Below are positions 25,403-36,858 of a stretch of DNA of 64,000 nucleotides, piece after piece. Below the pieces are notes generated by a model, which was not told where the DNA came from, ran no database searches, and was given only the letters and a program-made list of their open reading frames with translations. Position 1 is the first letter of the stretch; each line of letters begins with the position of its first letter. The stretch spans positions 50,933,562 through 50,997,561 of the forward strand of contig NC_134367.1 of NCBI RefSeq assembly GCF_035582795.1, read 5' to 3'. Position numbers and translations under genes: made by a program. The DNA comes from Mycteria americana (lineage: Eukaryota > Chordata > Aves > Ciconiiformes > Ciconiidae).

Positions 25403-25690
25403 CGGGGGGTTGCATGTGGCAGCGTAAGATTTTTGCAGAAAACCGTATTTGTTGTTAAATACAAATTTTGGTTAAACAAAATTACAGTACCCTTTTTTAA
25501 GGGCTTGTGTCAGAATGTTATCTCCCTCTGCTGTGTACATCAATATTAATGGAATAAGCCTGTCACTTTTTGCTGTTAGTTTTATTTCATGGTACTGTGG
25601 GATAAAAGATCCAACCCTGATATTTCCAGGCAGTTTCCTTACAGATGTTATAAATAATGAACCAATAAAGACTAATTTGATCACTGTTTA
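25403..25690 (+). other. MTRES1: MTRES1 3' UTR
   Basis: A short UTR of about 285 bases from the stop to just past the AATAAA at 25664. The cleavage position is inferred. Confidence 0.75.
25664..25669 (+). terminator. MTRES1: MTRES1 poly(A) signal
   Basis: A canonical AATAAA in ACCAATAAAGAC, 262 bases after the stop codon. A T-rich stretch follows (TTTGATCACTGTTTAATTGC), consistent with a cleavage site near 25685. Confidence 0.75.
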
Positions 25691-27172
25691 ATTGCTGTCT
25701 AATTTTGTTAATCAGAAAGCTTACATTATAGCTGACATCACAACAAGCAGAACTGCTTTCTTAGTTTTATTTCTAGATTCATTAAATAGTTAGGGATAAT
25801 AGGGATAAAACCCCTGTCTACAGGAAAGCTGGCCAGTAGGAGCAGGTAGCTACTGTTCATCCAGTCTACCGTCTGCTCCTTGCCTAGTCTGGAGAGCCCA
25901 GAGGGAAGAAGATAGCCCAAAATAGGCAGCAGGAACGTATTCCAGGACACATTCTTTGGTGTTCCTGAAATCTAAATGGGCAAGCAAGAAACTGTTGCTC
26001 ACAAAACAAACCTAGTGCTCTGGTTAAGCATCAGGCTATTGGGTACACATAAAAGCTCTGGTAAAGTAACAATTGGATTTTTCACTGCGTAAAATATCTC
26101 TGAGGTGAGAGGAAGCAATGTTGCTCACCTGGTTAGGAGTGCATGGGAACTGTTGGGCTCAACTGCCAACAGCTACTCGATGACTGTGTTTAAGCAGGCT
26201 GTACCTGCTGCTGTCCACAGCCTTAGAAGTGGTGGCTTGCTGAGTGTGGGATTTAAAATAATTTCTAGCTGTCTTCAGGCTTAGCTAAAATCTGTGCTGT
26301 TCCGGGCTTCCTTTATGATTGTGTAGATATTTAAAGGTGCAGATACATGCCTAGTTAATGTTTTAGAGGCATAGTGACCTTTTAAAAATTTGGTTCTTAA
26401 GAGGAGATGATGCTGGAAAGCCTTCCTAGGGGATTTTGGTGATCCTTACATTGCAGAAGTGAAGGTATTCAGCATAGCAAGCACCCAGAGGAACATGGCA
26501 GGCTGTACTTTCATTGCTGTCTCCACTCTATTTGTTGGAGCTTGCACCAAGTGCTACAGAAATAAACAGATGAGAGGCATCCTCTGTTCCCCAATTCCAC
26601 TTACCATTGCTATTCTAAGTGGCTCCCATAATCTCCAGGGATGCTGAGAGAAACAAGTAGAAAGACGTGTTATGAGTAACATGTTGGTGAGCTCCAGTTG
26701 CTGGTCAGCAACCATGCGTTACCTGTCAAGTGCTTACCAGTATGTACAGTCACACTGCCTGTCACCTCCAGCAGTAGTAGCTTACACACCAGAGCTTACG
26801 GGGCCAGAATAGGACCCCACTCGTAAACCCCAGGAATGCTTTGGGGCTTGGGGATAGCCAAGGTATAGACGTGAAGAAATTAACTTTCTGAAAGGGTCTG
26901 TTCTGTGTAGGATAAAAACAATAACAACAAAAAAAGTCAACACCTGCCTCACATCCAAGATGGGCAGGAAAGTTGCATCCCTGAAAGCCATTGACATAAG
27001 AAAGAGCACTGGCAGGGTAATTTCTTGAGTTGGACTGAATATCAATAGAATATTAAGCCAAAACCTTAGATCTTAACTTCTGGAAAAGCCTATTGGGAAG
27101 TAAAGTAGACAAGAGCTTGCAATCAAGACTTGGCCCTTTCCTAATGATGACAGAGACTTTTTACCACAGCCT

Positions 27173-27437
27173 GTAGTGACAGAACAAGGGGCACCGGTTT
27201 TAAACTGAAAGAGGATAGATTTAGATTGGGTATAAGGAAGAAATTTTTTATGATGAAGGTAGTGAGACACTGGATCAGGTTGCCCAGAGAAGTTGTGGAT
27301 GGCCCATCACTGGGGGCCCATCACTGCTCAAGGTCAGGGTGGATGGGGCGTGAAAGATGTCCCTGCCCATGGCGGGGGGCGTGGACTAGATGATCTTTAT
27401 GGTCCCTTCCAACTTAAACCATTCTGTTATTCTGTGA
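27173..27437 (+). mobile_element. CR1 non-LTR retrotransposon, 5'-truncated 3' end
   Basis: Close match to the avian CR1 3' end in sense orientation. Ordered blocks are TAGTGACAGAACAAGGGGCA, AAACTGAAAGAGGATAGATT, TATAAGGAAGAAATTTTTTA, GGTTGCCCAGAGAAGTTGTG, GACTAGATGATCTTTATGGT and CCCTTCCAACTTAAACC. It ends in two copies of the diagnostic octamer (ATTCTGTT, ATTCTGTGA). The copy is truncated at its 5' side, as most CR1 copies are. A 12-base duplication (GGCCCATCACTG) lies near 27301-27326. Compared with my memory of the consensus, the 'GAGCAACCTGGTCTAGTGG' segment is missing. Confidence 0.93.
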
Positions 27438-29907
27438 CTGCCACCAAAACCAGGTCTTCACTGACAGATGAAGGTAGAAACAGGCTTTCGTAGGTTTTAA
27501 GCGTTGATCCACTAGTGGTCTCAGCAAAGTAGAGGAAAAGAAAGGCAGCCTGCTTAAGGAGTCTTGTGATGGGTGAGAGCAGCCTCTGTGGATTCAGGAT
27601 TGAAATGGTTGGAGAGAGAACTGTACCCGCTGGCTTCAGAAAAGAAAGCTGCAGTCACAGGCAGGGTTATCTCAGAGGAAAACTATGACAGCAGAAAGGT
27701 GAGTAGCTGTTGCGCTTGGCTACGTTGATCTGTCCTGGATAAGCTTCTCTATTGATCAGACCTTTTTATTGGGGCCAGACATTGCTGAGCAGGTTGCGCT
27801 TGTTTCTGCAGCCTTTAAACATTTGGACTGTGAGCTAAAAAAAGGGCAAAGCTTAGTTAATGACTGACGCGAGTGCCAGGCAAGCAGAGCCAGCATGCAT
27901 TCTGGGAGGTGTAGGAACAGGCACATCACAGCCACAGTTTTTGCCGGACCTTCAGGGGGCTTTTAGACAAGATAGGCTCACGTAGACTGTATGTAAAGCA
28001 TACATAAACTTATCTGGGAATCACCCGTGTATCTTCCCTTCATCAGCCACGACTTTAAGGTGATGGAGTTCATCTGATAACATGGTCAAGTGTCTGGTCA
28101 GATGACATGGCAAAGTAGTAAGAAGTGGTCAAACAAAAGTTTTAATGATCTTTCCAAAACAGAGGATCTGCCGCTAGTCAACTACCAAATCTCCAGTGCC
28201 ACTCAGTGGTGGGAGACACACAAATACTTCTCCTGCTCAGAGTTCAGGGTACGGACAGTGAATTGGGTAAGTGATTGCCGCTTCTGCCCTTCTGTCACTG
28301 CTGTAATGAATTTCCTGCTCCAGGACATGGGCATCTGCCATTCTTAGTCTGCATGGTGGAGGATGTATATGAAAGAGCTTCCTCATGGAGATACTGCTGA
28401 GAGGTCATAAAGGGAGGTTTGGATGGCTTGAGAAGTGACTGACAAGTTCACTGGAGGCTGCCCAGATGACTATGCTGTCCAAGCCACCTCTGCATTAACC
28501 ACAGATGAATCCAACCTTACGCTGGTTGTCAGGCATGGAGCCCAGAATGGCCAGCATACCTGCCCTTGCACAGAGGGATGACCTATCCCGAAGACTTTGC
28601 CTGGTCCTGTCAGAGGCAGGCACCGTCAGGTTGTGGGTACAGGACCCAGCTGTCACTGGCACTGCACGCAGCATTGTCTGACAGCTTTGCGTGTTTCACC
28701 CGCTGCAGGAGCAATGTTACACGCTGCAGCATGTGCTGCACGTGGGCCAGCCAGCGTTACGGAGCAGGGCGCGGGAGGATCCTGTGAAGGAATAGCGGGG
28801 AATTGCTCACACCGGAGCTGGACACGGGTCTGGCAGGAGTCAGCCAGGTCAACTAAAGCAGGCACATACCAACACTCCTGAATAGGTTCCGAGTTCTGCT
28901 GCCTACAGATCAACACAGAGGGAAGGCGGTTATACTCTGACCCCTCTGGCCCCTCAAAATAATAGGCAATTCTTTTTTCCATAGAACAGAAAAGCACCAA
29001 AGCGTTTCTGGGTTTTATTTTGGGGTGGGTTTTTTGTTTCTTGGGGTTGTTTTTTTTCTCTGTAATGGCATGTCAGAACAGGACAGTCTACCTTCAGCAC
29101 CTACCAAATTACAGTGCTCAACAGCCTGTGCAGGCCAATTGTGGTGGTCATTCTACGATGGCATGCATGGGGACAGGAATGCAAAAGGGGTGTGTGTGGG
29201 AGCCATGCAAATCTGAGTACTGCTGAAGCTAAAAAATCCTTTAGTTTCCAGCACTTGAGTATTCAGTGCACATATAGACAAGCACTTCAAGGAGACCCTG
29301 AGTTTTTTTAATTCTTGGAACAAGGAGAGATAGGGAGCAAGAGAGACAAGGGACAGCATCACATGACATAAAACCAAACTCCTGCGTTTTATACAAGGGA
29401 TCGAATCTCAAATGCAGGATGCGATCCTATTGAGTGACTTGTTCCTCCTGCTGAGAGGTACCTTGGGATTTTCTTTTCACAGGAAACATCTGTAGACCTT
29501 GCTAACACACTACCTTATGAGCTAACCGAAGAGGTACATTCCTGAAAGCATAACGATTAAAGGAGTATTTTGCCTCCCACAGAAGTGAGCACTAACACAC
29601 AACACTACAAAATGCCTCTTGAATGACAAACAGTTGTTTTGCCATAATGAAATTTGGGAAGGAAATTGGGAATGATTACTTGACATTTGTGTGTGTGTGT
29701 AGATATTAATTAGCTGATCTTCCTCCAGTCTTCAGCAATCACAATTTGTTTCCATCTATTAACACAAATTTTAGTGTTATTGGATATATGGTGATTTTGC
29801 CCATTTTTGGGCTGGGAAGTCATGCTAAATTTTTAAATAGAAAATATGGAAAACCTAGTAAAAAAAAAAAAAAAAACCACAGGTTTGTTCTATTCATGGT
29901 TGCCTTT

Positions 29908-29923
29908 GGGGGGGGGGGGGGGG
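29908..29923. repeat. G16 homopolymer
   Basis: An uninterrupted run of G about 30 bases downstream of an A-run at 29861-29876. It can form a G-quadruplex and its length is likely to vary between copies or assemblies. Confidence 0.85.
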
Positions 29924-31995
29924 AGAAAGGGGAGAAGTAGGAAAAGAACATGTCATATTCTACCGAACAGCTTTATTTCCTTTCTACTACAGCTCTTCCC
30001 TTCTTGTGAGAATCCAAGTTCTTCTTTCCGAATTGTTAATGAAAGAAAAATGCTCAGTGGCGACCACAGCCCCATCATGGAACAGATCAGGAATCGGAGT
30101 AAGCAGGTGGTCTGCCCATGTCACAGGCTTTTATGGCCACTACCTAGAAAAGACGGCATCTAGAAAACAACAAAAATGAAAAGGAATGTGCTGGATAAAA
30201 ATAATACAGCGTAGGGGCTAATCTCCAGCCAATCAGATGAGGTATAAGGAAAATGTTGTGAATATGAGGAGTTTTGATTTTGTGAGGAGTCATCTGTTTC
30301 CGGCACTGGGACTGGCCAGCCCAGGGCAGCTCCTTCAGCCAGTGCTCTGCTGCAGGAGAGATGACCTCTCACAACAGGATTTATATGAGCTGTGACAAAG
30401 ATAATGATGAGTATTATGTATTCTGTAAGAAATTTCTCTCAGAAATTAAAACTATCATTACCAGTGAGAAGTTTAGTTGAATGACTTTTATAATGGCGGG
30501 GGTAAAATAAGGATTTCAAAAGAACTGTCTAGAAATTTATCTTAGTATTTACTAGGACAAAAAAGCAGGTAGGAAAGAATGAAGACAAACAAATGGAGGT
30601 TTCTTTCTTTTTCTGTCATTCTTAGCAAAGACAATCATAAGAGAGAATTAAGAGAGGGAACTAAACCATCACTTCAGCTATTAAACAACTTCACATTTAA
30701 AAATATGTTTTCAGCATGTTCCTGAGAAAAAAACGCAACTACATTGGTGCCAACTGAGTTGCAGTAACAATGGAAAAAATCAGAAAGTCAAGCTGAGGAA
30801 GTGACGAAATTTTGGCAATGACAGTGATGGAGTTTGTTTGATTTACTCAGAAAAATCATAGGCATGAACCTACCACGCTTGTTCTCCCATAGATTTTAAG
30901 TGCAATCAACTAAAATATGCATTCTAAGTAAGAACACTTGTCAACTTATGCCCCATCCTCAGTACAAGCAAGCTTAAGACATTGAATTTTTCAGCTGTTT
31001 CACATCCCTTTAATCAGTGAAACAAAATCTGAATAAAAATAAATTATGAATAAAACCTGCATATTATTTTCTGTGCTTCTTGGGGCTGTAGAATTCATGT
31101 TAGCCCCTTCCAGCACGAAATTATACCTGGTGTGCCTTTGTAGAGCGCTGAGCACAAAATTCTCTGTTTCTCACTGCTATAACATAATATAAATATCAAA
31201 CAATAATTGAAAAGAGACAAATTACCCATTTAAAAAAATGTATCTAGAAATAAATTCTATGCATTTTGAAGATAAGAAAAACCAGTCACAAACATTTCCT
31301 AGAACATGAAAGACTTTGGTGGCTGTAATGCATTAGCATAACAAAGTGGTTGACTTAAGTGAAGATTTTTCTCATTTGCAAACTTCTTGTTGACTCTGTC
31401 AGCTGAATACAGTTAACAGGCAATAAACTGATGCATACTTGATCTCCCTTTGGTTGTGCTGTTTTACATCTCTTACAGAGCTTCTAAGTAAGTTTTTAAT
31501 TTGTAGAAAATGGGTAAGACACAAAAATATAGAGCTATGATATATTACACCGTTTCTTTTAAAAAGCTGTTAGAAGTGGGCTATTCAACGCTTATCCAAA
31601 GCTTGTATATTTAAACTATAAGAAGCAGATAGAGACACTTGATATTCACTTTAACAGGGTTTACTGACCTGGTAGGTAGAAAGGAACGTTCAGCTATAGG
31701 AAGTCAGTGTGTGCATGGCTACGTACGTTCCAAATACTTCAATATCGAGCAATCTTCCTATCATAGCCTCACTTTCAAAACGACAAGTTTATTCTTTTAA
31801 ACAAAAAAAGTCTGAAAGACAGAAAAATCTTTTTAAATGGCTGCAGCAAACCAGGGTATTTTCATTTATGTACTGTCTGACTAGCTAAGGTTCTCTCAGA
31901 TCTTAGTAACAGACTTTATAGGAAAAAAAATTCCTGCTTATACTCAAGCAATCACCAGACAACATTCCTCTTGTATGAAAATAATATACCTTTAA

Positions 31996-32001
31996 TTTAT
32001 T
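31996..32001 (-). terminator. BEND3: BEND3 candidate distal poly(A) signal
   Basis: Minus-strand AATAAA in GTAAATAAATTAAAGG (plus-strand TTTATT). An alternative proximal signal is at 33806-33801 (GAATAAAGCC). The choice between them cannot be made from the sequence. Confidence 0.4.
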
Positions 32002-33800
32002 TACAAGACTGACCAACTGGATGAAGTGGCTGTACTTCAGATGCACTGCAAGAGCTTTCATTAGTGAACTATGTCACTATTCATATGTCTGTATTTTCTT
32101 GATATCAGTCATAAAACATACAATCAAATGAATCATGAAAGGGTTGTGAAGAATGAGATAAAAGGAATGTACACAGCAATTAGACAGAAGTTAAGAGAAA
32201 AACACAATGAAAATCTTTCTATACCCACTTTCAAAAATGTAATTTTAAAAGGTGAAAATTGTTTTTGCACTACTTAGCAGATAATATGAATGGACTGATT
32301 TTTTGACTCAATGTCAACATCTACAGTAAAAGCCAGTATGTCTCAAATTTGCATGCTAGCTAGTAACATCTGTCAATTGTAGAAAAGTTTAATATATATT
32401 GAATTCTTCTGGGAGCTTCGACATCACTAAATGGTGAAACGTGTATGACATTAAGATAAGAAAATATAATTATATTTCTTACCTTCTGGCCATCCATTCA
32501 CAACAACAAATTAAGCAGCTGTTAATAATTTCTGTCATTTTATATCTCCCATAAAAGTGCATGTAAAAAATTTCACAGAGGTGCTAGGTAGCATACAATT
32601 ACAAGAGAAAGTCTTGGTTTCCGATACATTCAATTGGCTAAATTTATGCACTAAAATGAAAGATAAGATGCAGACATTGTGGTACCAGTTCTTTATCTTT
32701 GGTAAAATGTTTTCATTTTATTATAGCCATATTTGCTCTGATATCCATTTTGTGCATGGTCTGCTATTATTTAAACCAACAGGAAACATTTAAATGGATA
32801 TAAACAGTATCAGTGTATTATTTAGTACATTCATGACTTTCTTCATACATTCTTTGAGAATGTTGCTAGCATATGGGGAAAATGAGCAAATGCTACGATC
32901 TACTATGATTTACTCCCGGTTTAACATAATACTTTTACTAGTTCTTGCCATTAGGAAAAAACGTTTTGTTTTGCTTTTAAAAGAAAGGGACCAATATGAC
33001 TCTAAGAACAATAAATTCTAAAAATCTGAAGTAAAAATATCAAGTATTTTGTACCTTCTTACAAATGCTAAAATAGAAAATTACACTGGAACTGACTTAA
33101 ATTTGATACTATGACCCATCTAAGTAAACAACAAAAAAGGACCACAGAGAACATCAACAAATGCTCCAAGGTGTTCCAGCAATGGTCAGTAAGCGATCAC
33201 TGTCTTTACTGTCTTAAAAATCCATGTCTGACTCTCTCTCACCATTTCTATCAGTATTAAAAGAGAAAAGAAAAAAAAAAAAAAAGAGGAAAACTAGTTT
33301 TAAAGCAGCACTCTCCAGTGACAAGTCATACAGCAAATTCACATTGGGTTCTGGGTGGTCTTTGTTAGACTTGAACATATTAATGATGCAAACTTGACCG
33401 TATCAACCTAAATTATACATACACAGTTATGTCTCCAAATAGCTACTAATTACACTAAATCAATTTGGCAAAGTGAGAGAATTCAATATCCCTACACCCG
33501 AAATATCCAGATGGTGCTGCATTCACGCAAAGAATAAGTTACATTACCACAGCTCATACGTGGGGACCCTGAAACACTGAATTCCATCACAAAACCAATC
33601 TTTTAATATATGCAATTCAATATGAATACTGGAAACCTTTGGAATCATGATTTTGATAGAGAGTAAGGTCTAAAATTTTTCTAAGTTCTTGTTTCGGGTC
33701 TTTTTGTTGTTGTTGTTGTCTTTGTTATTTTACAAATAGAGTGGCAAGCAGGCGATGGCAAGACATTCCACGGGTATAGGCTTGGGTCTGCTCTGCTGGC

Positions 33801-33806
33801 TTTATT
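33801..33806 (-). terminator. BEND3: BEND3 candidate proximal poly(A) signal
   Basis: Minus-strand AATAAA within CTGAATAAAGCCAGC, about 0.8 kb after the stop codon. Its use would give a short-UTR isoform. Confidence 0.35.
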
Positions 33807-34605
33807 CAGACGAGCCATCCTCAGTCACACCAGCAGTGACACTGGACAAAACAAAAAAAGAACTCACAGGGGCAGGATCAAGCTTGTGGTGTCAATATAA
33901 AAAAAAAACCCAAACATTCACATTGCGTCTATGCTCAGGTCTCAGTTCTTCAACAGTTACTTCTTCGTTTTAGAAATAAAACCTGGGTAACAGTCAAAAA
34001 TGTAAACGACACCATTCTGACCCATTCTTTGACACGGTATTATTATTTTCAGTATCTCAGTATCATCAAGAACAAAACAAATGTGATGCTGCAATTACTG
34101 TAGAAGCAAAGTCTAATATTCCAACGATTTCCAATGAATATGGCACTTTCAAATTAAAATTAAGTTTAAATTTAAACTCCAAATTAACTAACAAGACTGT
34201 TTATAAGGGTATAACGAAAAACTGCCCCTGAAGAGCACAACGATTTAAAAAAAAATATTCCTTATTATTAGAAAGTGATAAAAAAGGAAGATGCAGAAAT
34301 GGGGAGTGGAGTAATACAGTTTCAATACATGTACTTGCACCAGTGAAAATCATGCTCTTAGCGAGTCATCGATAGCTCTATCACCAATCACTTACGGTCT
34401 TTACCCATGTACAAATGTAGTAAGCCACTTCCCACTGCTGCGGTGCCCACATAGATGCAACACACACATTAAAACGCAACAAACTTAGTGCCTGGCTGTC
34501 CTAGATGCTGAGCACCCTCAGCTCCCGACAGGCCCCTCAGTCTAAACCAAAGCATAATCCTGACAATAATTTAGTGGTCAAAGTCTTAGGAATTTAAAGG
34601 GCCCG

Positions 34606-36858
34606 TCACTTTTTTGCTTTCTTTGCTTTTTTCAGTATATCACACTTTTTTCTGTTAGGACGCCGGCATCTCTCATCAATGCTCGGTATACATTCATAAT
34701 GCCATACTTCTTCCATTTTCTCCACAGGGTAAACTGCCTCCACGTAATGACGGATCAGTCTCAGTCTGATAGGATCGAGCTGTTTTTTGTTACAAGCACC
34801 TGAATGGTTGTATTGCAGTCTGAGATTCTCCGGAGTAAAGAGTTCGGGAAAGAGTCTTACGAGAAGCCTGGCAGCAAAGTTGCCGACTGACAGGCTCTGC
34901 TGCACTATTTCTCTTACCTCCTTATCAGACAGCAAATACAGAGAAGGCACAGGGAAGTCTGGATTAGGAACAACGAGTTCATCGAGTGGTATCTTGCAAA
35001 AATCCTTGCTGCTTCTTTCCGGTGGCAGTGGCGGCCCTTCGAATTCTTCTCGAAACCTCTCGGGGTTTATTGCATAGCTGAGAAATTCCCTCCTGTCGGG
35101 CCCCGGCACGTGGATTTTCCGTTGCTGTTGGTACGTGCGCCTTTGCTCCGTGTCTCTTCGTCGACACCTCTCGTCAAGCTTCCCAACAAACTCCAATGTC
35201 CACACTCTGTCGTTCTTTGCTCTGGGGTACAGTATCTGCACATAATGTCGAATTAATTTAATTCTAGTGGGGTCGAGCTGTTTCTTGCCTAAAGATCCAC
35301 TACAGTTGTATTGCTTCCGTAAGTTTTCATGAGTAAACAGTTCAGGAAATAAGAGAACAAGCAATCGAGAGGCAAAATTGCCTATGGAAAGACTGCTTTC
35401 GTATATACTTTTAATCTGTTCTTTGTTCAACAGGTAATCCGGGACAGGGACATCAAAGTCGGGAGGGGGAAAGTCAAGTTTGTCAAAGTCTATGGGTACA
35501 AGCCAAATTTTTTTTGAGCGTCTGCCAGGTTTTTCATATTCAAAACTGTCTTCCACTTTTATGATTGATACATCATCTGGTAAACCAGAAGAATCGTAAC
35601 AGTCATCTCTCATCTGATCACATTCACTTCCATCCATATACGTATTTTCAAGCTCATCGTTTAGTCGCTGAACACATTGCTGCAACCAGGCTTCTTCTTC
35701 TTGCACATCTGGAAAGTAAATTTCAGTGTACCTACGGATTATTTGAAGCCGATGAGGATCCAGCAGTTGTTTTCCAGAATCTCCAAAGCAGCTGTACCTT
35801 TCAGCTAATTTTCTGTGGTCAAAGAGTTCCGGAAACAATCTGTGTAACAAAAAAACAGAAAATTCCCCTGGAGAAGAAGCTTCATCTAAAAATTCATTGA
35901 GATCCTGAGCATCCAGCATGTAATCTGAGGCAATGGCATTACTCCTGTCCAAGGATAAAGCTTCCTCCTGCTCTTTATCCTCCATAAAATGAGAGGATTC
36001 GACCTGCTCAGTCTCATAAAAACTGGACGACTGACCATTTTGCTGACTGTTTTCCATTTCCCTTTGAGCCCAAAATCTATTGAAAAAATCATTGACTTGA
36101 GGCAAACACTCCACCTGCCACACAGCTGTATTCTTCACAGAAGGATAACAAACTTCCACATAGTTACGGATAAGCTGCAGATGAAGAGATTCAAGTTTCC
36201 TTTTGTTGAGAAAGCCACATGCACTGCAGCTTCTGCTGAACTCATCGTCGCTGAAGAGCTCTGGGAAGAGCTGTACTAGCAACCGGCAAGCTAGGTCTCC
36301 GCCTGACGTGCTTTGATCCATGATTTGTTTGAGCTCCGCAGAAGTCAGCTGGTACTCTGGGGGAGGCTTGAAGTCTGCAACGGACTCTGCTGGACTGACT
36401 TGCTTCTTAATTCTGCTAACCTCCAGAGACAAAAGGTCAACTTTACTGTGAAGCTGAGTCATATTGGTATTGAGGGTGTTAAGCGTGTAAAACATTTTCT
36501 GTATCAAAGAATATATATTTGGGTCAGAATCTGCAGCGGCCGCTGTTATGGCAATGGCTGCGGCCGAGTCCCTTTTGCGTTGGTCGTTCAAAGTCCGCAG
36601 ATGCGAGGGACTGCTGGGGTTGATTTTTTCAAACAACTCGTAAGAAGCAAACTGCTCAGCTCCTGGTGGGTTCTTCTTCTCTGTGATTTTGTGTGAGATG
36701 CCATAGAGAGGTTTTTTATAAGATGGAGTGGTTATGTCACTGAAGGATTCTTCTTCACAGAGCCACGTTACGTTAGGATTCTTGTTCTTGTTTGGCTGCT
36801 CTGCACTTACCTGAGTGGGTGAGCCAGTATCTCTGTTCTTCATGTTTGAAAGGGGGCC
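34606..36858 (-). CDS. BEND3: BEND3 terminal coding exon with all four BEN domains
   Basis: It starts after the acceptor ATTCAAAG|GGC in phase 0 and encodes GPLSN before the Met that opens the 745-codon frame, then runs to the stop at 34606. That a single exon holds all four BEN domains is characteristic of this gene. Shadow frames on the plus strand (for example 34787-35077 and 36313-36696) are not genes. Confidence 0.97.
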   Translation of the reverse strand, partial: GPLSNMKNRDTGSPTQVSAEQPNKNKNPNVTWLCEEESFSDITTPSYKKPLYGISHKITEKKNPPGAEQFASYELFEKINPSSPSHLRTLNDQRKRDSAAAIAITAAAADSDPNIYSLIQKMFYTLNTLNTNMTQLHSKVDLLSLEVSRIKKQVSPAESVADFKPPPEYQLTSAELKQIMDQSTSGGDLACRLLVQLFPELFSDDEFSRSCSACGFLNKRKLESLHLQLIRNYVEVCYPSVKNTAVWQVECLPQVNDFFNRFWAQREMENSQQNGQSSSFYETEQVESSHFMEDKEQEEALSLDRSNAIASDYMLDAQDLNEFLDEASSPGEFSVFLLHRLFPELFDHRKLAERYSCFGDSGKQLLDPHRLQIIRRYTEIYFPDVQEEEAWLQQCVQRLNDELENTYMDGSECDQMRDDCYDSSGLPDDVSIIKVEDSFEYEKPGRRSKKIWLVPIDFDKLDFPPPDFDVPVPDYLLNKEQIKSIYESSLSIGNFASRLLVLLFPELFTHENLRKQYNCSGSLGKKQLDPTRIKLIRHYVQILYPRAKNDRVWTLEFVGKLDERCRRRDTEQRRTYQQQRKIHVPGPDRREFLSYAINPERFREEFEGPPLPPERSSKDFCKIPLDELVVPNPDFPVPSLYLLSDKEVREIVQQSLSVGNFAARLLVRLFPELFTPENLRLQYNHSGACNKKQLDPIRLRLIRHYVEAVYPVEKMEEVWHYECIPSIDERCRRPNRKKCDILKKAKKAKK

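Larger units (their letters stand above)
25700..31980. other. Intergenic region between convergent MTRES1 and BEND3
   Basis: No exon is recognised. The main feature is the CR1 at 27.17-27.44 kb. Others are a slightly GC-richer patch at 28.56-28.85 kb, where three overlapping chance frames occur, a (GT)n run near 29690-29700, an A-run at 29861-29876 and a G-run at 29908-29923. MTRES1 and BEND3 transcripts converge on this space. Confidence 0.6.
31975..34605 (-). other. BEND3: BEND3 3' UTR (probable extent)
   Basis: Non-coding AT-rich DNA downstream of the stop. A minus-strand AATAAA at 33806-33801 would give a UTR of 0.8 kb, and one at 32001-31996 would give 2.6 kb. The longer form is preferred because mammalian BEND3 mRNAs have a 3' UTR of a few kb, as I recall. 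No other gene is seen in the interval. Confidence 0.5.

Noticed and set aside
28566-29000. Three overlapping 73-115-codon frames in a GC-richer patch
   Set aside because: Different frames and strands over the same bases, no homology recognised, no CpG island or splice context.
34787-36696. Plus-strand frames of 96-127 codons opposite the BEND3 terminal exon
   Set aside because: Shadows of the antisense coding frame of BEND3.
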